Shown: positions 8,170 to 18,003 of the stretch, in pieces
Layout: each line of letters opens with the position of its first letter
How positions within the stretch are numbered: the first letter of the stretch is position 1
DNA from: Hypsibius dujardini
Lineage: Eukaryota; Tardigrada; Eutardigrada; Parachela; Hypsibiidae
Reading direction: 5' to 3'
DNA length: 32,176 nt
Assembly: GCA_001579985.1 (NCBI GenBank)
Contig: LRSR01011745.1
Span: 1-32,176, forward strand
Notes under the pieces: generated by a model
Seen by the model: only the letters and a program-made list of their open reading frames with translations
The model's database searches: none
What the model was told of the DNA's origin: nothing
Program-made: the position numbers and the translations under genes

Positions 8170-11100
8170 ATGTCTGCCGGAGCGCTGCCGTCGAGCGGCG
8201 ACCGTTCCTCGTCCACCACAGCACGGCAAGAACCCGCGACAACCGATCCACCGATGCAGCTGAGAAAGCCTTCCGTTGAGGAATTTCTGAAGTTCCACCG
8301 TGGCGACTGGCGTGAAACCATCAAGCGTGGCTACGCACTCCGCCAACTGCCGCGCCAGTGGAGTTCCCTGCAATATGCTTGCTCCGTGCGGGGCATTAAA
8401 CCCTTCGACCCTCACCGTTCCAAACTGATCCCCGAAGAAGACTCCCTGATAGAACAGGAAGCTAAGTTGTACCGTCTTTCCGGCCACAGCACTGCAGACA
8501 CTCCCCGGGAACACTGGAGGACCCACGCGTCGCAGCAACTAAAGCGCTGAAAAAACTGTCCAGCTTCCGGTAAGGATGGCAACCGGTTCCAAACATGGTT
8601 CCGATTCCGGTTCCGGTTCGGATTCTGACTGGAACCGGCTAATGACGGTTCGGTTCTTTTCTGGAACCGTTTCTTTTTTAACATGGCAAAAACCTGAACC
8701 GGTTCGATTACAGTTATCCCGGTTCCAACCGGTTCCATCCCTTGTTCCCGTCCGCTTTCAAAAAGAGACCGGTTCTAACCGGTTCCATGCCGGTCAGCGG
8801 TCGCCACCGATTCGGTCCCCGTAATCCGTTAGAACCGGTTCCATTTACGCGGTCTCTTTTTGGAACCGAACCGGAAGACCCGATGGAACCGGTTCGGTTA
8901 AACTGTTCAATTTTTTCTGCCCCTAGCATCCGGAAGGTCCGCCAGACAACCGTCCGACCCCACGGCGGTGGACCCGGAAAGGTTATTCTCCGCCACGTTG
9001 GATCAATTCCTGCTGCGGTCCCTCCGTGTCCTCACGGGCGAAGCTCGCCAGGCCGTGAAGGAAAACCTTCGAAACCTCGCACGAGCCTCCACCGGGGGAT
9101 TCATTTCGATCACCGGGGGGTTCATTACGATCACCGACTTTGCGCATAAATGGCTCATGCTCGCCGAATTAAATCGGCTGATGCGGAACATTGAGCTCCT
9201 GACTCGAAAGGATCGCCCTGTGTACCATTACACTCAAATGGAACGGGAGATGAGCGAGAGCCTGCTCGCCCGTCAGATGGAGGACTACTACTGTCGATGG
9301 GCCGCTCCTGCGCAGTCGTTCGAGACTGATGGACGGGAATTTTGTCGCCTACAGTTGGATGTCTGGAAGAACCTACTAAACCAGAAAGTCGGAGCTATGT
9401 GGCTGCTGTGTGAGGAGGAGTTCTTCATCGACCTGGAGGAGATGTGGCAGAGACTTCTCTCTGGGACTTCCGTTCGGGAGCTCGACAACACGGTGGCTAG
9501 TGGTTGGTGTGAATCGCTGAAGATGGCGCGACAGCAGCAGCGGACGGAAAGGGGATGTCTCGAACTGACTGAGAGATCGCAAATGCTCTACGAGATAGAT
9601 GAACTGATGCGACTCACGCGGTTCCAGGTGCAGGGACAGGATTTTCCGCACTTCGACGACGCAAAGAGTTGGCGGCGCAGTGAACGGGAATTGGGCGAGA
9701 AGCTCCGGGCGTACAGTCGCCAACGATGGGCTAATAACACCGTCGACGGACAGACGGACGGACGGAGTGCCATCGTGCTGACTGAGCAATGGGACCACGT
9801 GAAACGGGATTTTGACGACTGGAAGGCCGGTTGGAGAAACGGACTGGATTATCTGACCGTTCACGACGGCTTCTTCACGGGACGCGGCAACATGGCGTTC
9901 TCGCTCGGTGTGAAGAGCTGTGTCGTCGTGCAGACGGTCGGCTTGATGGAGGCACAGGCGAACTGCTCGATGGAAGACCTTTTGGATGAGAATGGACCGA
10001 ACGAAGCGAGTTGGGTGTTTGAGAAAGCGTGGTTGCTTAATGAAATGGACCGGCTGATGACGTCCATTCGCGATAGTCTTCAGGGTCATGGGTACTACAC
10101 ATGTGATCTGGATGTGGTTGCGGCATCGGAGAAACAGTTGGAACAGGCTTGCAACCAATTTCACTTTCGCTTCGCAGGTACTCTACACATGCCCTAGTGA
10201 ACATTACAAATAAGGAAAAAATGTCGTATCTTACAAAAAACCACACACAAATCTTACATATTTTGTAAGAAACTTATAAGCCGTAATTTGTAAGAGATAC
10301 GGAAACCCGAAGCTCAAGCACTATCCACTACACCAATACGCACATTGCTCAATGCTTTATCGTTTCCCGTGAAAGATTAATATTAATCGACGGTCAGTAC
10401 CTTAGCATTTTTACTATTGAATAAACCTGAAAACAACATTCAGTGGCAACAATTTGATGATTTCGTTTTGATATACATATTTTCCCGTGCCAATTGACCA
10501 CTGGTCATCTTTTCCTGCTAAAAATGTATAATAATTTTCAGAGTCTTACAACTTAAAAGCATTTGTAAGACCTTACAAAATAACGTACGAATTTTATGAG
10601 TATATTTATATCTACTGATAAAATTGTAATATAGTAGAGTAAGAGTAAGTTTATGCAACAATAAATGGGTTTTAGCGAGGTGTCTCGGATGTGCGAGTAC
10701 AACCGATGACCGATGGAACTACGTGAAGCAGCAACTCGACATCTGGAAGACCTGCAGGAGGAACGGAGTGACTCATCTAACCATTCATGATGGCTTCTTC
10801 ACTGGACGCGGTAATATGGACTACACTTTCGGCAGTAAAGACAACGACGCTGTGCCCACTTTAGAGACGGAGAGTGAACAGACGAAGTACTCACTCGAAG
10901 ACTTAATGAATGGAGACGGACCGAGCGAGCCGCGTGTGATGTTTGAGAAAGCAAAGGCGCTTGGAGAAATGGACGAGTTGATGGCGTCCATTCGCGGTAG
11001 TCTCAACGGTCGTGGGTACTACACATGTGATCTGGAGGTTGTCGCGGCCACGGAGAGAAAGCTGGAGGAGTCTTGCGATCGGTTTTACCGTTGCTTCGCA

Positions 11101-12760
11101 GGTACCAATGAAACTGTCAAATAAGAAACAAAATGTCCGATAAAAACTGTTTCTTGCACTTGTCCGCACTGTATTTGGTCAACCATCAATCAATCAATCG
11201 ATGAGTTTTCATAATAGTCAGTTTTTGTTCATTTTTCGCAAAAAACGCCTTCGTTGACGACTGGCCACGTACCAGTAAAAATTTCGACTCAGATAATTAT
11301 CTTTAACTTGGTGGATGGAAAAAAAATATTTTTAGAAATTTTGGCCAGCTCACAGCCTGCAGAGACCTTTTTCACCCACAAAAGTGAGAACTGGTTATCT
11401 TTGGCAAATGATCTACACTTCATTGCTGATCACTGAGCAGTAAATTCATTTGAAGGTTCGGCTAAGATCACGGACAAGCTCCACTACTGCCAGGAACAGT
11501 ATCGCATCTGGAAGGGCCTTGTCCACCATTACAGTCCACTGTGGTGGGCCACCGACGGCTTCATCTCCTCCCTCAACGACCTTCCCCTCCGCAGTCTCGA
11601 GGATATCCTCCTCTTCACCGGAACCATCAGCCAGGCGCGAATCCGTCGCGTCTGTCGACGGTGGAACGCCATCGTCAGCATGTCGTACATCAGTAAATGC
11701 CTCAACGTTGAAGTTCCCGATATCTGGACGACAATTTCGTCTGCGAAGATTCCGGTGTTGAGCAAGGGTCTCTCGGTGATGGTGACGGAGCATACTCACA
11801 CCATAACCTTCATTCGACCATCCGTTCGACCGTCCATCCACCCGTCCATCCACCCGTCCGTCCACCCGTCCGACCAGCCGTCGATCCAACCGTCCGACCA
11901 GCCGTCCGTCCGACCGTCCGTCAGCCCGTCCTTGACACAGTTTAGCGATGAGCTCCTTAACAAGCTGGCCGGGTTTGCTAAAATTGTTCGGGCCAACGCG
12001 AGCCGTCGGTCTCCGTGGGCCTTGACTCTGGTCAATTTTGAGATCGCCGCACGGACCGCCCACGTTTGGTTGTGCCCTCTGCTGGCTTCCGGGCAACTGT
12101 TCAACGAGTGTGCCATGAGTCGCTGCAGGTTACTGCTGCCCATGGCATTTCCGTGTGCTGCGGTAACTGTGAGAAACTTCAGCGGGACCTTGACGTCCTC
12201 GGAGAAGCCGATGCTAGCGGAGAACTTTCGCCGGTGTTTTGGCCGACCAGTCAGCCTCACGCCAGATATGCTGGTTGACGTACGACAATGCACAGGTACT
12301 GCTGTTTAGAGTAATATACGGTGAAAGATGATTTAACATACAACAACGTGATTTAGATTATTTTTTAACATAAAATTGCAATACCAAAAGTCGGGTGTTT
12401 CATTACGTAGTTCAAATTGCAGACCAAGTGAGAGATCCGGCGGAGCAGTTGAGGGTGCGCGCGTGTCTGAAGAACTGGGAAGACTGGAACCAGTGCGACG
12501 GCTTTTCGGAGGACATCAGCGGGATTGGTGCGGTCATCTGGCAAGATATCGAGGTACTTACCTTGGTGGAGATATTCGTCCGGAAAGTCCTGCGGGACGT
12601 GAGGTATTACCATAAAACCCATGCAATGCACGTCGTGATGGAGTGTGATGGTGGTGATGCCCCAAATATCCGCTTAATCAACATCATCATGACCGTTTAC
12701 ATGAAGAAGGAAGACCGCGTGCTCGGTACTTTTGTCCGGTCACTAAGCGTGCTGTTGTAG
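8170..12760 (+). CDS. F-box multi-module protein, copy 3 (complete, one in-frame stop)
   Basis: Exons 8170-8569, 8927-10177, 10676-11101, 11456-12295, 12423-12760; all introns are GT-AG, phase 1. ATG 8170 ([12 protein letters not shown]) is chosen because copies 5 and 6 start at the same place. Exon 2 holds modules 1-3. Exon 3 holds module 4. Exon 4 holds the F-box ([23 protein letters not shown]), a nine-unit xPS tract and a C-terminal region. Exon 5 ends VRSLSVLL. Without the stop it would encode 1084 residues. The one lesion is TGA at 8548-8550, where copies 5 and 6 have TGG, seven codons before the exon 1 donor. It could be a recent nonsense mutation, a polymorphism or an assembly error. 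A downstream start would lose only the exon 1 domain. Confidence 0.78.
8581..8894. promoter_or_regulatory. Intron 1 array of AACCGGTT palindromes, copy 3
   Basis: Intron 1 (8570-8926) has exact AACCGGTT at 8581, 8697, 8727, 8777, 8833 and 8887, mostly as GGAACCGGTTCC-like palindromes, plus degenerate ones between. AACCGGTT is the known consensus of Grainyhead/CP2-type factors. Introns 1 of copies 5 and 6 have the same layout. It may be a regulatory cluster or a spreading satellite. Confidence 0.6.
11818..11932 (+). repeat. GTCC tetranucleotide tract coding for xPSV repeats, copy 3 exon 4
   Basis: GTCC-type units encode [16 protein letters not shown] and onward, about nine four-residue units, placed after the F-box between ITFI and SPSLTQF. 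The frame is kept. Unit number differs in every copy (2, 3, 9, 7 and 16 in copies 2, 1, 3, 5 and 6). Confidence 0.85.
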
Positions 12761-13641
12761 TATGACTTATTTACTATAAATATGAAACCGTTAAAAACTC
12801 TTCATTAGGAGGAACAATGTTACATTTGGAGTGATCATAACTGTTTCGGTCTGCACAATAATCTTTCCGTCTCCCCGTCTGAGCGACACTCATACGTTCA
12901 GTCACTCCATCTAACTAATCGTGTTACTCTTTGTCTGTCGTCACCCTGGTTAACGGTCGCCAGTGGTCTCCGGCTTCTTCGTCTCACCCTGCGACTAACC
13001 GTCACACCTTGCTAGAAATCAGTCTTTGCGTCCTGTTCTCCTTTTGTGTGCCATCCATCCGTCTGTTAGACTGGCGCGTCGTTTGACTTTCCCCCGTCTA
13101 CATTGAGACCGACCAAGTGACCAGCACGCCTCACACAGTCAAACCTTCAATACTCTTTACCTAGTTGTCTGCAGACAGCTAGTTATGGAGTATTGAAGGT
13201 CAGGCATGCCTGACTCTGTCCACTTCCCCTCCTGGTGCATTGTTGGACTCTCCGATTTACACTGTTCGTTTCCGTCTCCCCGTCCGTGATAATTTTTTGG
13301 ATTGGTGCGTCATTTGATAGCCGAGTCTACATCACGACCTTTCCGTCTCGCCACACGCCTCTCCGTTACCCGTCTAATTACCTGTGTCTCCGTCTCAAAG
13401 CCATACGTCTACCTGACTGTTCCACTACCTCTCCGTCTCTCCGTCTAACTCACCGTGTCTCCCATCTTTCCGTCCTTCCGTCTAACTCACCGTCACCTGT
13501 CTCTCCGTCAAACTCCCGCGTATGTCTCTATCTCTTCCTACCGATTCTCATTAAGATTTTTCGTATCCAATTATCCGATAAGGGATCAATCTGGCAGATG
13601 ACCCTCGTTCTTACAGTACATCTCTTAAATACACACGTATT
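12761..13641 (+). repeat. 3' flank of copy 3
   Basis: No gene is seen. CCGTCT-rich flank as after copies 1 and 5, including the conserved palindrome at 13143-13200 (CCTTCAATACTC ... GAGTATTGAAGG around CTGTCTGCAGACAG-like sequence). It ends at TTAAATACACACGTAT, where a 1.2-kb element begins. Confidence 0.6.
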
Positions 13642-14865
13642 GTGGAGCCATGCCCGGTGCGAACGTGAGTTTCATTTGCGAAGGGGTTAGGGCCTGTGAG
13701 AGCCCCATTATAGGCCTTTTCCCCACACCCCAGTGCGAAATCAAGACCTGTACCGGGTCACAATGGCCTGCCAAAAAAGCCTATACTAGACCCGTACGGG
13801 ACATTTCGCTCCGGCTCAAAAGCCTTCCCACGGCCAGTGGCCACGGGTCTCTCAAGACCAGTACAGGTCATCGCATAGGCCTTCCACAGGCTAAATTATG
13901 TCGCTCATGGCCTGCCATTTTCCTTTTTTATTTTCCGTTTTTTACTCCAATTATCAATTACAAAACATACAAATATACAGCCAAAGGAAAAATGTTTTAT
14001 CCAAGACAAGATGACGACCAAGATTCAAAATCAAAAGAAAATGCTCAGTCAAAGAGCAGGTTTATTGGACATATTCGAGTTTTCCCCGTAGTCTGCCGAC
14101 CGTTGGAATATTTGAACGCAGACAACTCCGTTTGATTGATTGATTGATTGATTGATTTACTCTACCAACACTAACCGCGGAACACTATTCTATTATTTTT
14201 TCGATAGAAGTCGGTGAAAGAAACGAAAACGAAATTGCAAGACCAACAACAACGGCATCTGCACAAACTCGAAAATACGAATGCGCACACTATGCGCACT
14301 GTTCACTGCGCAACTATAAATCGCGCACTGCACAAAACTATTAATTTTGTCAAGAAAAACAGTGTCCAATAAAACTACGCAAATTAAATCGAACCAGCCA
14401 CCAATGGGTGAAAATTTCAAGAATAATTATTAAATTAATTTTTAATTTCCTATTAATAAACTTTTATTGATTTATATTTATTATATATTCAGCCGGAACA
14501 TTATTCGTAATTATTATTATTATTAATTATGCTATTATCTTAATTTGTACAACCTTCAACGAATTTTCGCAAGTTTTTAGTTATATATTGGAATATGATA
14601 GAAATACGTTGAAATAAACTGAATTTCAATCGAAGACCATTCTCTGCCTTGCTGACGGCCTCCGCTCGTGGGTCGTCCAGAGGTCGTCGGATGGCTTGTG
14701 GAAGGCCCGCGGCGATAGACCTACCAATTACCCTGCACCAATCCAGTACAGGTCTCGCACAGGTCATAGGCGGCAGGCCCCGTACAGGTTTCTGGACGGT
14801 CAAATAATTCGCACTGGGACATAATTCCTTCGTGTGTGAAGGGGCTCGTTTTTATTTGGCTCCAC
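13642..14865. mobile_element. 1.2-kb inverted-repeat element between copies 3 and 4
   Basis: Ends GTGGAGCCA (13642) and TGGCTCCAC (14857) are inverted. Inside, CCCAGTGCGAA (13728) pairs with TTCGCACTGGG (14808), and GGCCT-rich, ACCTGTAC-containing stretches of some 200 bp on each side pair imperfectly around an AT-rich centre (about 13920-14640) with TGATT repeats at 14136. No transposase is seen. The GTGGAGCCA word also exists in related flanks without the element (about 23218 and 25943), so the outermost ends may be host sequence. It replaces exon 1 and most of intron 1 of copy 4. Confidence 0.55.
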
Positions 14866-14995
14866 AACCAAAAAAAAGGACTGTTATATTATAGGACTAC
14901 GGAAGGGTGTTTGTAAGTAGCACAAATATTTCGCTCTTCATGTTTCTTTTCTGGAACCGTTTCAGTTATATAATTCGATTTTCTTCCATCTCTAG

Positions 14996-16664
14996 CCTCT
15001 GGACGGTCCGCCAGACAACAGTCCGATCCCACGGCGGTAGACCCGGAGTGGGTATTCTTCGCCACGTTAGATCAGATCCTGAAGCGGTCTCTTCGTGTCC
15101 CCACGGGCGAAGCTCGCCAGGCCGTGACGGAAAACCTGCGAAACCTCGCACGAGTCTCCACCGGGGGATACATTACGATCACCGAATTTGCGCACAAATG
15201 GCGGATGCTCGACGAGATCAACCTGCGAGCGCAACGGAAAATGAATGGGAGACAGTTCACCCGTGAGATGGAGGACTACTACTGTCGTTGGTCCGCCTCT
15301 GAGTGGTCGCCCGAGACGGATGTACGAGAATTTTGTTTCCCACAGTTGGATATCTGGAAGAACCTTCAAAACCAGCAGGTCGAAGCTTTGAGCCTGCTGT
15401 GTGACGAGTTTTTCATCGGCCTGGAGGAGATGTGGCAGAAACTTCTCTCCGTTTGTGAGCTGGACGACACGGTGGGTAGTGATTGGTTTAATTCGCTGAT
15501 GATGGCGCGGCAACAGCAACGGACGAAAAGCGGATGTCTCGAATTGACTGAGAGATCGCGCATGCTCTACGAGATGGATCAACTGATGCGGCTCACGCGG
15601 CTCCAGTTGCAGAAACACACCTTCCCGGACTTCAACGAATTCAACGACGCGAAGAACTGGCAGCGCAATGAACGGGAATTGGGCAAAAATGTCCGGGCGT
15701 ACAGCCGCCAACGGTGGGCGAATAACGTCGTCGACGGACGGACAGACGGACAGACGGACGGAGTGCCGTCGCAACGATTGAGTAATGGGACCACGTAAAA
15801 CGGGACTTCGACGACTAGAGGGCCGGTTGGAGAGACGGACTGGATTATCTGACCTTTCACGACGGTTTCTTCACGGGACGAGGCAACATGACGTTCTCAC
15901 TTGGTGTAAAAGCTGTTTCGTCGTACAGACGATCGGCTTGACGGAGACGCTGGCGAACTGCTCGATGGAAGACCTTTTGGATGAGAATGGACCGGAAAAA
16001 GCGAGTTGGGTGTTTGGGAAAGCGTGGTTGCTTAATGAAATGGACCGGCTGATGGCGTTCATTCGCGATAGTCTTCAGGGTCATGGGTACTATACATGTG
16101 ATCTGGATGTGGTTGCGGCCTCGGAAAAACAGTTGGAGCAGGCTTGCGACCGATTTCACTTTCGTTTTGCAGGTACTCTACACATCTTTTGTAATGTAGT
16201 AGAGTAAAGTAAGTTTATGAACAATTAACGTGTTTCAGCGAGATGTTTCGGATGTACGAGTCCAACCGATGACCGATGGAACTACGTGAAGCAGCAGCTC
16301 GACATTTGGAAGACCTGCAGGAGGAACGGAGTGACTCTTCTAACCATTCATGAAGGCTTCTTCACTGGACGCGGTAATATGGACTACAATTTCGGCAGTA
16401 AAGACAACGACGCTGCGTCCGCCATGGAGACGGAGAGTGACCAGACAAAGTACTCACTCGAAGACCTAACGAATGGAGACGGACCGAGCGAACCGCGTGT
16501 GATGTTTGAGAAAGCGAGGGCGCTTCAAGAAATGGACGAGCTGATGGCGTCCGTTTGCGGTAGTCTCAATGGTCGTGGGTACTATACATGCGACCTGGAT
16601 GTTGTCGCGGCCACGGAGAGAAAGCTAGAGGAGTCTTGCGATCGGTACTACCGTCGCTTTGCAG
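14996..16664 (+). pseudogene. F-box multi-module gene, copy 4 (decayed, exons 2 and 3)
   Basis: Exon 2 is 14996-16172, after a CTCTAG acceptor and a short remnant of intron 1 (TTTTCTGGAACCGTTTC at about 14947). Exon 3 is 16239-16664 and is still open. Exon 1, exon 4 and exon 5 are missing. Exon 2 opens well ([18 protein letters not shown]) but its GGAC linker has six units instead of the reference four, an 8-bp gain that shifts the frame near 15740. A TAG replaces a TGG near 15817, and one base is lost near 15910. Exon 3 ([29 protein letters not shown]) shows no lesion, which suggests recent decay. Confidence 0.85.
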
Positions 16665-16793
16665 GTACCAATAAAACATCGTGTTAGGATCTAAAGGGAC
16701 ATCACATTAGACGTTAACGGGTTAACCATACTGTTGTTTTACCACACATTGAGTTCCTGATTTCCTATTTCAAACAAACGATATGATTGGTAT

Positions 16794-17277
16794 GTGATTG
16801 GTATGATTCGCTGATGATGGCGCGGCAGCAGCAAAGGACGGGAAGTGGATGCCTCGAACTGACTGAGATCGCACATGCTCTACGAGATGGATCAACTGAT
16901 GCGGCTCAAGCGGTTCCAGGTGTAGGCACAGACTTTTCCGCACTTCTACGACCTGAGTTGGCAGCCCAATGAAGAGAAACTGGGCACGAGTTGGCGGTGC
17001 AATGAACCGGAGTTGGACGAGAAACTCCGGTCGTTCAGCCGTCAATGCTGGGCGAATGACGCCGTCGACGGACGGACAGACGGACAGGCAGACAGAGAGA
17101 CAGACGGACAATCGGACAGACGGACGGACGGAGTGCCGTCGCGACGATTAGAAGGCCGGTTGGAGAGGCGGACTGGATTATCTGACCGTTCACGACGGCT
17201 TCTTCACGGGGCGCGGCAACATGACGTTCTCGCTCGGTGTAAAGAGCTGTGTCGTCGTGCAGACGGTCGGCTTGACG
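16794..17277 (+). pseudogene. Stray exon 2 fragment of the F-box gene family
   Basis: Begins at GATTGGTATGATTCGCTGATG (module 2, DWYDSLMMARQQQ) and ends at GTGCAGACGGTCGGCTTGACGG (module 3). It covers the GGAC linker, here 15 units long and out of frame. It also has a TAG near 16923 and missing bases. It lies where copy 4 should have exon 4, so it marks an unequal exchange or a second, deleted copy. Confidence 0.8.
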
Positions 17278-17367
17278 GTCGGCTAACGTCATCTCGCGTT
17301 CTTTTCTTGAAATTTGTCTGTAGCTGTAAAATTTGCGGCCACAATGAACGAGAAGATTGAGTACATT

Positions 17368-17475
17368 AGAGGTTCCCGGGAATGGGCAAAAGGGGAGAGG
17401 CATGGGGTGGTTTTCCAACAATTGAATATTCAACCACCAGACCACCCCTGCTCCGCCCCTTTTGCACCCTCGAGT
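17368..17475. mobile_element. Second copy of the 7159 inverted-repeat element
   Basis: CCCGGGAATGGGCAAAAGGGG on the left pairs with CCCCTTTTGCACCCTCG on the right around TTGAATATTCAA. The downstream sequence TTGTCGTTGATTGTATGATG is shared with the 7275 side, so the element and its right flank were copied together. Confidence 0.6.
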
Positions 17476-17727
17476 GCAGTCAATCTTGTCGTTGATTGTA
17501 TGATGTCATTTATTCCGAGGTCGTTGCGTGTGATGTTATTTGAACCGGTAATTTCGTCAGCTCCGTAGATCAATACCCGCTAATATCCGACTTTGGAAGA
17601 TATTCTGTTCTTGGAATGAGAAACTGCATTCTCATGCAAATTACTATAGAAAGATTGATATCAGTCGTGGAAGCAAAGTTCTCAACCGACATTTTTTTGG
17701 TAAGCATTTTCAACCTAAATTTATTAC

Positions 17728-17975
17728 ACATTTGGCCAGAAAAATTGGGACGCTCGATTTGTCAAGAGGCAGTTTGTCACCACAAGGCTGCAGGCTGATT
17801 TGATTGGAGGCGGAAATAGTTGGCCACAAGACTACTGTGTTGCGCAAATGCGCAGTGTAATCTTGTGGCCAACTATTTCCGCCTCAAATCAGAGCACTTT
17901 TTTGAACAGCCTGCAGGCTTGTGGTAATAAATTGCCTTTTAACAAATCGAACGACCCAATTTTTCTGGTCAAGTG
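17728..17975. mobile_element. Large foldback element abutting the start of copy 5
   Basis: Arms of about 115-120 bp (TTGGCCAGAAAAATTGGGAC... and ...CCCAATTTTTCTGGTCAA) meet at TTGCGCAAATGCGCA. The right end lies about 28 bp before ATG 18004. Related sequence abuts the start region of copy 6 (32033-32176), and a half copy lies upstream of copy 3 (7541). No ORF belongs to it. It may supply the promoter or 5'UTR of the intact genes. Confidence 0.75.
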
Positions 17976-18003
17976 CGAATCTTTTTAAAACGTTAACAGG
18001 ATT

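Noticed and set aside
8576-8929. ORFs in intron 1 rich in GSD or EPV words
   Set aside because: They are made by the GGAACC/GGTTCC palindromes. Exon borders on both sides and equivalent introns in copies 5 and 6 show that it is intron.
9376-10164. Long antisense ORFs over exon 2 (262 codons here; also 29811-30719, 302 codons, and 15067-15774, 235 codons)
   Set aside because: They are shadows of exon 2. They cross the sense GGAC linker, have no shared start, and the sense frames match each other with clean splice borders.
13235-14135. Two ORFs of 151 and 161 codons after copy 3
   Set aside because: The first is read from the CCGTCT-rich flank and is not kept in the other copies. The second crosses the arm of the 1.2-kb inverted-repeat element and has no recognisable domain.
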